Assembly (NCBI GenBank): GCA_963932145.1
Contig: OZ010613.1
Span: forward strand, 44,435,341 to 44,499,340
Origin: Acanthosepion lycidas
Lineage: Eukaryota; Mollusca; Cephalopoda; Sepiida; Sepiidae
Length of the DNA: 64,000 nt
Direction of reading: 5' to 3'
In this document: one piece after another, positions 1 to 9,803 of the stretch
How the letters are laid out: each line of letters begins with the position of its first letter
Numbering within the stretch: position 1 is the stretch's first letter
Translations under genes and position numbers: made by a program
Notes under the pieces: generated by a model
What the model was told of the DNA's origin: nothing
What the model saw: the letters and a program-made list of their open reading frames with translations, nothing else
Database searches by the model: none

Positions 1-300
1 CATTTAGTGCCAATGTGGAAATCATTAGAAATATATAAAAAAAAAAATCATTGAACTTAATTTTAGAATTTGACATAAAAAATATTCAATCATAGCAAAA
101 TGCATGGTAACAATTTGTTAAAATGAATATATTGCATGAAATATAGGAAAATACATAAACTAGAGAACTTGTTTGCTTTCAACTAGCAGTGTTGATTGTC
201 CTCAAGGAAGTCAAATATATTTGCTAGAGAGTTACTTAAAAGGAAAAGGAACTACAACTTTTGGCCAGTCATACAAGTAAATAAGGTGTTTTGTATTGTA

Positions 301-769
301 TTGGGTTGGTGCATAATTATCAGACGTTTTTAAACAATATTTATTATGAAAAAAACAAACAATTCAACAATAATATTTTTAAATGGTTATTCCAGAAGGT
401 ATAATTATCAAGACACATTTTTATAACCTGAAAATAAAAAATATCTTTATTAAAGAAAGTAAACAAACAGCATTTTTTAAAATAAAACAGTAGGGGAGGC
501 ACAGTGGAGTAATCAATAGCAGCTCAGATTGAGGAATCGGAGTGCCGAGTTCGAATTCCAGTTGAACCATTACATGGCAACTGGTCTACCACAGAAAGAA
601 ATGGCAACTTACTGCGGGGAAAAAATCAGGCTCATCAGCCATGTATTGAAAGATACATGATCACCTAAGCGTGTATCATGCATGGCACAGAACTGACTGA
701 AACAAAACAGCAATTTTTTTTAACAAATAACTTGCTACAAAAACGTCTGTTAATTATGCACCAACTTAA
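301..769. mobile_element. Mariner-type non-autonomous element carrying an SINE
   Basis: Terminal inverted repeats of about 31 bases (TTGGGTTGGTGCATAATTA at the left, complement of TAATTATGCACCAACTTAA at the right), flanked by TA on both sides. The ends resemble the mariner MITEs elsewhere in the window, but the internal part differs. An SINE lies inside at about 490-706. There is no transposase. Confidence 0.75.
490..706 (+). repeat. tRNA-derived SINE, nested in mariner-type element
   Basis: A tRNA-like head with GGCACAGTGGAGTAATC and a B-box-like GAGTTCGAATTCC form (CGAGTTCGAATTCC). It is followed by the shared body GCAACTGGTCTACC, AGAAATGGCAACTTACTG and the tail GTATCATGCATGGCAC, also seen at 24726, 58258, 32757 and 45630. 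Confidence 0.7.
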
Positions 770-1190
770 TAGTATTGAATCCCATTGTTTGTTTTCTTCA
801 TGTCTTTACCATGTCACGCATTATACCGGAGAGATAGTGCAAGCAACCAACCTGTTTTTAATTTTGGTAACAAGTTTTTTTTTTAATACTAAAGTTTACC
901 GAATGAAAGGCGCAAGAGCCACTCAAGGTAGAGGGTTACTGTTAAAATGGTGAACGAGATGTGTATGAATGAAAGAGAAGGTGGTGGGCAAGAAAGATTA
1001 TGTGGATAAAGAGGATAGAAAAGACTGACCCTTGACTTGAAGAGGTTAAAACTGTTGTGCTCTGGGAATGAACCAACCAGAAATTCGCAAACTTGCAGGA
1101 GGAAGTTGTCTGAGTGGAACTTCTCTCCTTGCATGTAGAAAACGGGGGAAATGAGGCCGATTTGGTTATGTGAAAATACCTTTTATCAAA
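770..1190. other. Unassigned stretch
   Basis: No gene or repeat recognised. The short open frames here show no domain and no coding bias. Confidence 0.4.
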
Positions 1191-1194
1191 TCCA

Positions 1195-1450
1195 CAGGTA
1201 GTTCAAATTCCAGGCTAGTATGTTGAGCTCACTTTTACACTAATACTCTTAGGAAAGGGATAAATCCGTCTTCTCCCTCACCTATGGGTTAATTAGTAGA
1301 GCAGACAATGCTGTATCCTGTCGTGAAGAAAAACTGAATTCAAAACCACCCTGAAGAGAGATCGGCTCCATCGGGTGGTCTTGTCCTTTGCAACTATGAC
1401 TGTGGTACATGTGGTGTACTTGTGACCCTAAAGTGTTATGAGACTTGTGA
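1195..1450 (+). repeat. SINE-like repeat (variant body)
   Basis: Contains GTTCAAATTCCAGGCTAG, CACTAATACTCTTAGG, a CTATGGGTTAATTAG block and an end GTGACCCTAAAGTGTTATG. The same order occurs at 32044-32390 and 40965-41270, and its second half at 5925-6130. It shares its middle with the tRNA SINEs but has a different tail. Confidence 0.6.
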
Positions 1451-1610
1451 ACAGTCTTATAATATAGGAGTTTTCTTCCATTTTCCAACTCATCTCCTTG
1501 TGTTCCTATATCATACACACAACTGGTTTTCATTACCCCAATTACAAACTCCTACAACAATAATAATAAGGATCATAATGAGGAAGAAAAAATTAATTTA
1601 ATGTATGTAA

Positions 1611-1945
1611 TCTATATAATAAATGACAATGTCAGTGTGTCACACTTTTTCAATTAAAGGGACACAACCATCAATAGCTAATCATCTATATAATAAATAC
1701 CAATGTCTGTGTTCCACACTTTTTATATGAAAGGGACATAACTCTCAATAGCTCATCGTTGAACTTTTAAGGATAAGCTGATGGAATTAAATGGAATACT
1801 TAAATGCAGCGACCAATTTTGAGTTCTGTAGTTTATTGTTGCCTATCACAACTACTCCTCCCAACCTATTGTTACAAAGATCCAATCAAGAGCCCTCCAC
1901 AGGTGTTAACTTAAATGCTGCCTGATAGGGTGGCTTTTAAGCTAG
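1611..1945 (+). mobile_element. Non-autonomous Helitron-like element
   Basis: Starts A|TCTATATAATAAATG at 1611 and ends GGTGGCTTTTAAGCTAG|T at 1945, giving Helitron hallmarks: 5' TC, a GC-rich hairpin near the 3' end, terminal CTAG, and insertion between A and T. The first ~75 bases are repeated from 1685, so the 5' end is tandemly duplicated. A second copy with both matching ends lies at 7343-7757 on the other strand. Confidence 0.7.
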
Positions 1946-2699
1946 TATCGATAACATCAAAATTTAAATTGAATTTTTAAAAATGAAAATCTGCTTTTAA
2001 GAAAGAGGGTAGAATTTTAATTTGTCGAAATTTCCTAAGTGTGGGTAATAGATATATATAAAAAAATATTTACCAAGATATTAAAAAAAAAAAAAAAATT
2101 CAAAAATAATTTCATTCATTTGTGAATAAGTCCTGAAAATTTCATTAGAATCCGACAATTATTTGATTTTTGGAAGAAGTTTTAAATGAATGTGTTTTTT
2201 TTTACTGCAAAAAAGACGTTAAATTTCCCAAACTAATCTTGATGCAAGAAAAACAAGATTTTTAACCAAAATTTCAAACGTGCTAGATGGGATTAAGAAA
2301 TTTAATAAATTAATCAAAAAATACTTTGGACTTTCCTAACAAACATTTTGACGATAAAACTTTGTTTTTATCTTGTTTGGGAACTTTTTCATCATGATAT
2401 GTGTATGCTCTTTATTTTTTTATTGGGTTTCAGTGAAGGTTCTTATGAAAAAAGAAAAAAAAAGGATCACACTCGAAAGTGGATTTTTTTTTTTAAACTA
2501 CATTTTTTGTTACTTCAAACATGGTTTCATATAAAAGAAAATACTGTAACGAACAGCAACGGGATGAATTTGAAAATCGCACAGAAAAATTCCATTTTGT
2601 TAAATTAGTAGTAAATTGTTTTTTGACCAAGCTGAAAGTAAATAACATGTTTTGCTTTTTTTTTTTTATAATGCAAGCAGTATTTTATTTTTTTTATTT

Positions 2700-4484
2700 A
2701 TACTGAATTATTTTTGGTAAGATGCAGCCCGAATTTTCAGTACTATGTTCACACTTGTTGCATAGGTACCTCCATGAGATCACTAAAAAAGAGCATAGCA
2801 TGATGAAAAAGATGCCAAATTTGACGAAAACAAAATCTTATTGTCTATATGTTTATATTATTATTAAGAGGAAAGATCAAAGTTTATTTTAATTATTTTT
2901 AAAAATTTTTCCTTCTAAATTTTGATTAAAAAACCTTGCTTCTCTTTGTATCACCGGAACTAGTAAAATAACATATACAATTTTTAGCACGTTTTTTTTG
3001 TATGACACACATTAATTTGGAAAATCTTGCAAAAATAAAAATAATTGTCGAATGTTAATGAAACTTTCAGAAACTATTCACAGATGATCAAAATTATTAT
3101 AAATATGTTTTTTTATTAAAGTCATCACAGAAATATTTTTTTTATATTTATTACCCACCCCCATAACTAATTTTATGAAAACGCTAGAAATTCGATCGTG
3201 TCAGGTTTAGTGATTACAATAGTTAAAAGCACAAGGCTTTGAGGAATGCAAATCATGTTTTTTTTTGTTTTTAATTGGACCCCCCCACCTGAAAATCAGC
3301 TCTGAATTGTAACATACTCAATAAAACAAACATATTATTTAATTTCAAATGCTTTTATTTGCTTTTAGTTGTTTTTAGGAATATGGACAATATTTTCTGA
3401 AAGCAAACAATTTTTTCGATGAAAAATGAATTTTTAATACAATTATTTATTATTTTTTAATTATAATAGATTTTTACATTTAAGTTGTTAAAATATTATA
3501 AAATTAGTTAAAAGCTGCATCGGGTTTCCTAAGTGTCCTTATGAGATAGATTTTTTTTAGCGCGTTGTAAATTGTATCATTTTGACTAATCAGAAGAACT
3601 ACAGTAATTAAGAAATGTAATTTTGTATTTATAATCAGGCTGTAATTATAAAGTACGGAAGACCAGCCAGAATACAATTAAGTTGAATTATTTGAGTTAA
3701 GCATTGATTTCCACTGTTAAGGCCTTTACTTTTGCGAAACACGTGTAGAGAAGTTAATTTGATTTTTCAATTTCAACAGAGAAGGATACCTACAAGTATC
3801 AGTATCATCTTATGAAATTTATATGATCTTATTTTTATATTAATCTCAGTTATCACATTTTTCCATAAATGAAATATCAAAATTAATAATAAAATGAATG
3901 CAAATACAAATAACACAGTAAAATGTAATAAATGTACATAAAATTATAGTATTTTATGTACACTTCTGATAAAATTCCATAATAAAAGTACCTATAAATT
4001 AATTAAACGCCTTTCTTATGAAATTTAATATCACTCTTAACAGTCTTATTTGAATTTCTTTATAATATATTTTCCATAAAGCATCGTAAATGTAAAGGTG
4101 AAAGCTAAGTACAAAAAACAAAAAAAAAATTAGAGTGCTGAAAGTTTTCGTTAAAAATAACGAGGTAAATAATTTGTTCACTTAAATGTAAATAATTTCA
4201 CTTTTCTCCTTCCATAGAACAAATTATCCTCATGGAATCTGTCAATGTCATTCATCAGTGTCAAGTGACACGAAAGTTTATGACCTGCTTTGTTTTATTT
4301 TCAAATTACATCTTTTCGGTGCAGAAGCTAAGTTAAGCTTGGTTCAAAATATTTTAAATAAACATTATAATTTCTGATTTTCTTAAAATAAGTTTTGAAA
4401 AAATGATAATTGATATTTAAAAGAATTTCAAAGGGAGATTTTCAGTTTTTTTTAATAAAATGGAAAAAAATGGTCAATTTGGAT

Positions 4485-4527
<43 letters not shown>

Positions 4528-4757
4528 CAAGGTTTTTAACTAAAATTTCGGACGTGCTAGGAACGATTTTTAAAAAAAATGTAAAAAATACCCCCAAAAT
4601 CTTTCCTTTTAATAATCACAAACATTTATACGATAAAATTTTGTTTTCGTCAAGTTTGGCGTCTTTTTCTTCATGCTATGCTCTTTTTTTTTAGCGATCT
4701 CGTGGAGGTACCTACTTGTTGCAGAAGTCTTTTACTGAAATTCAGGGATTTTTCTTC

Positions 4758-4760
<3 letters not shown>
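2700..4760. repeat. Large AT-rich foldback (imperfect inverted repeat)
   Basis: 2740-2945 reads as the imperfect reverse complement of 4525-4740: a TAGGTACCTCCATGAGATC / GATCTCGTGGAGGTACCTA pair, then GAGCATAGCATGATGAAAAA against TTTTTCTTCATGCTATGCTC. Related sequence lies at 2070-2450 and 52380-52830. No protein is visible. The centre (3000-4480) is AT-rich with no gene; a (CA)n tract lies at 4489-4521. Confidence 0.6.
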
Positions 4761-4791
<31 letters not shown>

Positions 4792-5925
4792 GCAAACACT
4801 CCTTCTCTAAATAATAAAATAGTATAACATTTACGTTATTTCAGTGTTCATTGTCAAATTAAATATTAAAATAAAAATTAAAATAATAATTCACTCGACT
4901 TTGAAAAAAAATTGCAAAAAATATCACTGATTAAAATTTTTGATCAATGTGATAAATCGATTTGAACGAAACTCAACAGGAAAAATTCACGTTTCAACTG
5001 AAGTTTAAATTTATCAAAAAGATGACTTTGTGAAAAAAGTGTAAAAATATTTAAAAACATTCCGTTTTATTTTATATTTTAATAAGTTGATAAATAATAA
5101 AGTTTAGTTAAGTAAGAAGTATCTTTACGAAAAATCTTTGAACCAATGAACAGTAAATCATTTTTTAGTTTTTTTAATTCTGAAAATAAAATGTTTGCGC
5201 TCTGGTTTGAATTAATTATTAATGCACTGGATGGCAAAAAAATAATTAAACTAATACTTTTTTTAGACATATTTTGATGCCATATCTCTTCAAGAAAACG
5301 TAGGCAATAAATCCAGATTCCTTTTCTTTTAATCTGTGAATTTAAAAATCACTGAATTACCATGTATTCTTAAAAATAGTAACTAACTACAGTACTTGCT
5401 GGTTTCATCATGTTTTTTTGTTTTTTTACATACGATATGTAAAAATGTCAGAAACATCTATTGACGTTATTTTTTATGAAATATTAGATCGCGAAGTGTG
5501 TTCTGTGTACTTATATTTTTTTCTTTCTTTTTTTTTTGCCACTTCAAAGGATTAAAAAAAAAAAAGCAGCAAAGTAAAAGTGTTTGTTGAGGAGAGTAGA
5601 AGTAAAAATATGAAATTTATTTTTTTCTAGGTAGTCTGGCACAGGAAAGATTCATTTTGATCACGATTAAAAAAAGAGTAAAAAAAAAATCAGTACATTT
5701 TTTTTATACACTGTGTGAATTATTTTGGAAAGAATGACCAATGCAACTTTTAACTTAAAAGTTACATTGGTCATCGTTTTCAGACTAGTGTCCTCATCTT
5801 GGTTGTTATGTTAATTTAATCGTAACAATGTTATTGTTCAGATACAACATGTAGTATCCGATACAAGGGTAAAAAAAAATTTTTTATTAATAATTACTAA
5901 AATTGCGGATAGTAACGGTTTACCG
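4760..5925. other. AT-rich unassigned stretch
   Basis: Homopolymer A and T runs (a run of about 30 A at 4760-4789) and short frames only. No gene or known repeat recognised. Confidence 0.4.
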
Positions 5926-6130
5926 TTTAACAATGCGGAGTGGACTCTCTGGCCTTGAATGGTAGCCAGTCTAAGAGGAAGAAAACTCTGAATTCAAACC
6001 AAATGAGCGTTTTGCTTTTTTTTGAGGCATATGTATCGTGAGAAGAGACCACAGCTTTTAAAGGGCTAGGGCACACAGTGCTACTCCTCGACCTTCATTT
6101 GTCGTAACGAGGCCAGTAGTTCAAATAAAA
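5925..6130 (+). repeat. SINE-like fragment
   Basis: GGTAGCCAGTCTAAGAGGAAG, an ACTCTGAATTCAAACC block and a final half resembling the 1195-1450 repeat. The head is missing. The following 6130-6540 holds A and T homopolymers (about 30 A at 6199-6229) and no gene. Confidence 0.5.
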
Positions 6131-6195
6131 AACTGCACTTCAGAAACTTAGAGAAAGAAAATGTTTTAACATTTTTCATCAACATTTTAATTTAC

Positions 6196-6232
<37 letters not shown>

Positions 6233-6621
6233 GGAACATAACCTTTATTCCTATATTTTTTTATTTTTACTTTTTTTTTTTTTTTTTTACAAGAATTACT
6301 TTTTTTGTCCGTTAAGTGAAACCAAAGCGAAAAATGAAAAAAAAAAAAAACATTGTTGGGGATAGGAATTACAATTATGCATCGGTCAACTTCTTGATAA
6401 TCTAATTCAAATAAATGAAATTATGATTTCAAGTTTAGTTTATGATTACTAACCAGTCTAGAAATACTACTACACTACATTTAATCTACACTACTACAAT
6501 CTACATTGATAAGCCGGCTGTTTTGGCAACAGTGGACAACCGAAAGTTTTATTTAAAAGAAAACTAAAGATCGACCTGATGATACAGAAAGAAATGCTTT
6601 ACAATTGCATACAATACCGAC

Positions 6622-6921
6622 CTGAATCTTGACATTTTCCCTAAAGGGAGCCAAAATCTCTTCTATTTCAGGATTGTTTTGAGACATTTTGTTGATCAGG
6701 CTTCGAGACTTTTGCAGCTTTTTCTTAGTTCCCCAGTTATCTGGAATCGATTTGGCCCAAAATGCGCAGCTGGAACTTAGATTTCGGCCTGTCTGTGACA
6801 AACGAGTGGATCTGGCAACTGTGACAGGGGAGAGGAAAGGATAAGTCGATCTATAAGATGCTAGAAGGAATTCTAAAAAAGAGGTAGTGGAACGGGTAGA
6901 AAATTGAAGAAATGATTTCAT
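6622..6921 (-). CDS. GARS1: GARS1 (glycyl-tRNA synthetase), first coding exon, partial gene
   Basis: Glycyl-tRNA synthetase charges tRNA-Gly; in animals one gene usually makes both cytosolic and mitochondrial forms from alternative starts. This minus-strand exon opens with ATG (6921) and MKSFLQFSTRSTTS, rich in S, T and R with few acids, a likely mitochondrial presequence. About 79 codons in, MSQNNPEIEEILAPFRENVK begins with a second ATG (6687-6685, A at -3). That segment matches the start of the GARS WHEP domain (human EEVLAPLRLAVRQQ). The exon ends at a CAG followed by donor GTCGGT (6621 down), exactly where the family continues GDLVRKLK. No GDLVRKLK-like exon was found to the left, so exon 2 lies outside the window, implying a first intron longer than 6.6 kb. 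The gene is divergent from OSGEPL1, with 2.56 kb between the two first coding exons. Confidence 0.85.
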
Positions 6922-6939
6922 CAGCCAACAAAACACATG

Positions 6940-7340
6940 CCACGGAGACGAAAAAAATAGGATGTAGTTTACGCATCCACAGTTTCGTATCCAAGAAAAA
7001 CCGGCTTTACTTTTCTAAATTGGTTATAAATATGCAGATTTAGTGAGTTTAAAATAGTTGTTGTTATTTTAAACTGCTTTGATGTAATGAATTTTATTAT
7101 TACAATTGTTACGAAGATTTGTACACATACACAAACAAATCTGCGTACTGTACTCTGTAGTAGACGAATTAACTTTAAAACTTTAAATTTTGTAAATTTT
7201 TACCGTACGCATGCATGCAAGTCAACTCATGCATTTTTACACGTTTTTCTTAACCAACCTACCTACTTAAATACATACATGCATGTATGCCTGTATGTTT
7301 TCAATTTTCTCACATATCTCTATCTCAGTCTGTTCTCAAT
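6940..7340. other. Intergenic space between divergent GARS1 and OSGEPL1
   Basis: The side next to GARS1 may hold its promoter and 5' UTR; no core promoter motif is certain. AT-rich, with no other gene. Confidence 0.4.
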
Positions 7341-7342
7341 TA

Positions 7343-7757
7343 CTAGCTTAAAAGCCGTCCTATCGGGCAGTATTTCTGCCGCCACTTAAAGACGAGTTGG
7401 TGTATGTAGGTCCTTACTTTCCACACAAACAATTATTTTTTTTTATTTCATGTGTGACTTTATCTGGATTTTCTCAATTAATTATTCCCGAATTTATTTC
7501 CAAGTTATAAAATTTGTTATCGTACAAAAAAAAAAAAATTGTCGCAAAAAAAATCACGTAAATCACTGAACGATTCATTACGGTAATAAAAACTTAAGAA
7601 TCCAAAATTTCAGCATTGCAGGTCCGAATCTGTCCAGAAATGCTTTTAATTTGCTCAAATTCCGCCTGATTCCAAAATGTATGTTGGGCTACGACCTCTA
7701 AGAGTAAAGTTGAAGAAGTCTGACACAATGACACACTGACATTCGCATTTACATAGA
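7343..7757 (-). mobile_element. Non-autonomous Helitron-like element, second copy
   Basis: On the minus strand it starts A|TCTATGTAAATGCGAATG (7757) with CAGTGTGTC shared with the 1611 copy, and ends GGACGGCTTTTAAGCTAG|T at 7343. Terminal hairpin, CTAG end and A/T insertion site match the first copy. The interior is not coding. Confidence 0.68.
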
Positions 7758-8228
7758 TCTATTTATCTCAGTCTCTAGCTAGTCATACCTATCTATCTCA
7801 ATCTATTCTAGTCATATCTGTCTCTGTCTAGTCCTAGCTACCTATCTATATCTAATGATGTATATTTATCTTAATCTAGTTATCTTCTCTAGTCAGATAT
7901 ACCCATCTAATCACAGGCTAGACATATATATCGATCTTAGTCTGTCGCATCTATCTTGGTCTAGTGACTAGACCAAGATAGATGACTCTAGTCATATCTT
8001 TTGCCGTTGTCATATCTATCTCAGTCCAATCATATATCATAGTCATATCTATTTCAGCCTAGTCATATCTATCTCTCATTCTTGTCATATCTACCTCAGT
8101 CTTATGTATCTATCCCAGTCGAGTCATATCTAATAATCTATCTATCGACCTATTTCAGTATAGTCATATTTTGAAATCTCAGTTTAGTCATATCTATCTC
8201 AGTTTGCATATCTATCTCAGTTTAGTCA

Positions 8229-8265
<37 letters not shown>

Positions 8266-8335
8266 CAGTCTTGTCACATCTATCTTCCTCATTTTTTAGT
8301 CATCTATGTATCTATCTCATGTGTAGCTATGTCTC
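7758..8335. repeat. Degenerate minisatellite of TAGTCATATCTATCTCAG units
   Basis: About 20-base units built from TAGTCATATC plus TATC blocks, with a purer (TATC)n run near 8230-8268. It starts at the 5' end of the neighbouring Helitron. Confidence 0.8.
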
Positions 8336-8458
8336 TATATTTGGAATTACTTGATGGGATAGTTGCATGTTTATTTCCAACACTTGTTTTTGGAAATTTA
8401 AGCTCCAGCAAAAAGATTGGGTTTTGAATGTGGATTCATGTTTCTAACATTTAATCTA

Positions 8459-8538
8459 TTAGGTTGGTGTAAAAATAATGTCGTCTTCTCACATAGTAAC
8501 ATATGTGAGAAAACGACATTATTTTTGCACCAACCTAA
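8459..8538. mobile_element. Mariner MITE, 80 bp, subtype with CTCACATA arm
   Basis: A near-perfect palindrome, TTAGGTTGGTGTAAAAATAA to ATTATTTTTGCACCAACCTAA-type end, with flanking TA duplication. The terminal bases match the Hsmar1/MADE1 (cecropia-type mariner) ends. Confidence 0.85.
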
Positions 8539-8784
8539 TACATGGGTACTTGTTCACATTCCACTGTCCATATCTAAAGATATCTCATCTAATTCTTATT
8601 TAGTATATAGGATCAAGATCCTATATCATTGCTGAGTATTGAGTTCAATCCACAATGAGCGCCCCATAACTATAGCCTTGTGCCAAACTAAGTTAAGTTT
8701 CTGCTTAGTAAATAAGAACTGTTCATCCTGGAGTTGAATTTTTTTGGTGTAGGAATAATGTATATATACACTGATACAGTATAC

Positions 8785-8890
8785 TTCAGTGAGGAAAGTT
8801 CAAATCTCAGCCTAGCCTGCTGTATTCATTTCGCACACCTGTTGTTTGGAAAGGCATGAATCCATCTCCTCCCCTGAGCAGAGTCCGTCC
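8785..8890 (+). repeat. SINE fragment
   Basis: Contains GTTCAAATCTCAGCCTAG, TTGTTTGGAAAGGCATGAAT and CCATCTCCTCCCCTGAGC from the tRNA SINE body. It ends at TCCTGAGTATGACGATAAAT, the complement of a unit repeated three times at 60819-60906. Confidence 0.55.
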
Positions 8891-9483
8891 TGAGTATGAC
8901 GATAAATTACAATACAATATAAAATACAGTGTAACAATCCATAATCGATAATTTGTCTGTAATCAAGGCCAGTAAACTTTCGCGCACTAATCAAGGGTAA
9001 CCGGGACCTAACTAGAATTCTCAATATCTCCTAAACGGTAGATTTCCGCTAATTTTTAATGCTATTTTTGGAATAATCGGGCGATTTGTTTACTTTAAAG
9101 TTTACACCAGGAATGATTTTTTCTTAATTTGTCACTGAGGCATTAAAGTTTTCCAAATAAGCTAATAATTTCAAATATATTCACTTACTTAATACAAAAA
9201 TAAAGGATATTTTTACTAAGTTAATTAGACTGATACGAGGCCACAAAGAGCACCCACGGAGATTCAAAAGTTAATTTACAAAGTCAGAATGTAACAGAGA
9301 TTGTTACAGTACAAACATTTCAGTGCGTAGGTGTTGGGTTTCATGTCTCATTATTCAAAATCGTAAGTTTTAAAAGCTTAAAGTGGGTAATCATAACCCA
9401 GTTGGGCATGACTTCATCATTCACTACTGTTGTTGATTCTTGTCGCTCCATCGAACATTAAATTGTGGTAGTCATAGTTTCGT
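8891..9483 (+). other. Upstream region of OSGEPL1
   Basis: No repeat family or gene recognised. It probably holds the OSGEPL1 promoter and 5' UTR; no TATA or other core element can be supported. Confidence 0.35.
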
Positions 9484-9803
9484 ATGCAAGGAAATAGAAT
9501 TATGGGTTATCAAGCCAAGATGGCAGCCTCCATTGTGCAGGTGTGTTGCCGGCATGTCCCAACAACATCGCTTTCTTTACATTTGTTTCGTCTGCTCAGG
9601 AGAGCCGTGTTGAGGAAAACGCAACATTACTACAGTAGTAATACGTCTCGACCATTTCGTCCACTCGGGGAATATACGGGTGTAACGCGGAGACTAGTTC
9701 TTGGGATAGAGACGAGCTGTGATGACACCGGAGCCGCTGTAGTGGACAACTGGGGTCGTGTCCTTGGAGAAGGTCTTCATTCCCAAACTTCTACTCACGT
9801 AGA
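9484..9803 (+). CDS. OSGEPL1: OSGEPL1 exon 1 (presequence and N-terminal ASKHA motif)
   Basis: This exon encodes residues 1-106 plus two bases of codon 107. It carries a basic, serine-rich presequence and the nucleotide-site motif [10 protein letters not shown]. The donor is GTAAGTG right after 9803. In-frame ATGs lie at 9484, 9502 and 9520; the one at 9520 ([10 protein letters not shown]) has A at -3 and G at +4 and reads most like a mitochondrial leader start. Confidence 0.95.

Noticed and set aside
4410-4694. A 94-residue open frame with a histidine-threonine run
   Set aside because: The run is a translated CA microsatellite; the rest is AT-rich noise within a foldback.
8230-8340. Regular TATC/TAGTCATATC units as a possible regulatory array
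   Set aside because: Simple degenerate microsatellite with no sign of function.
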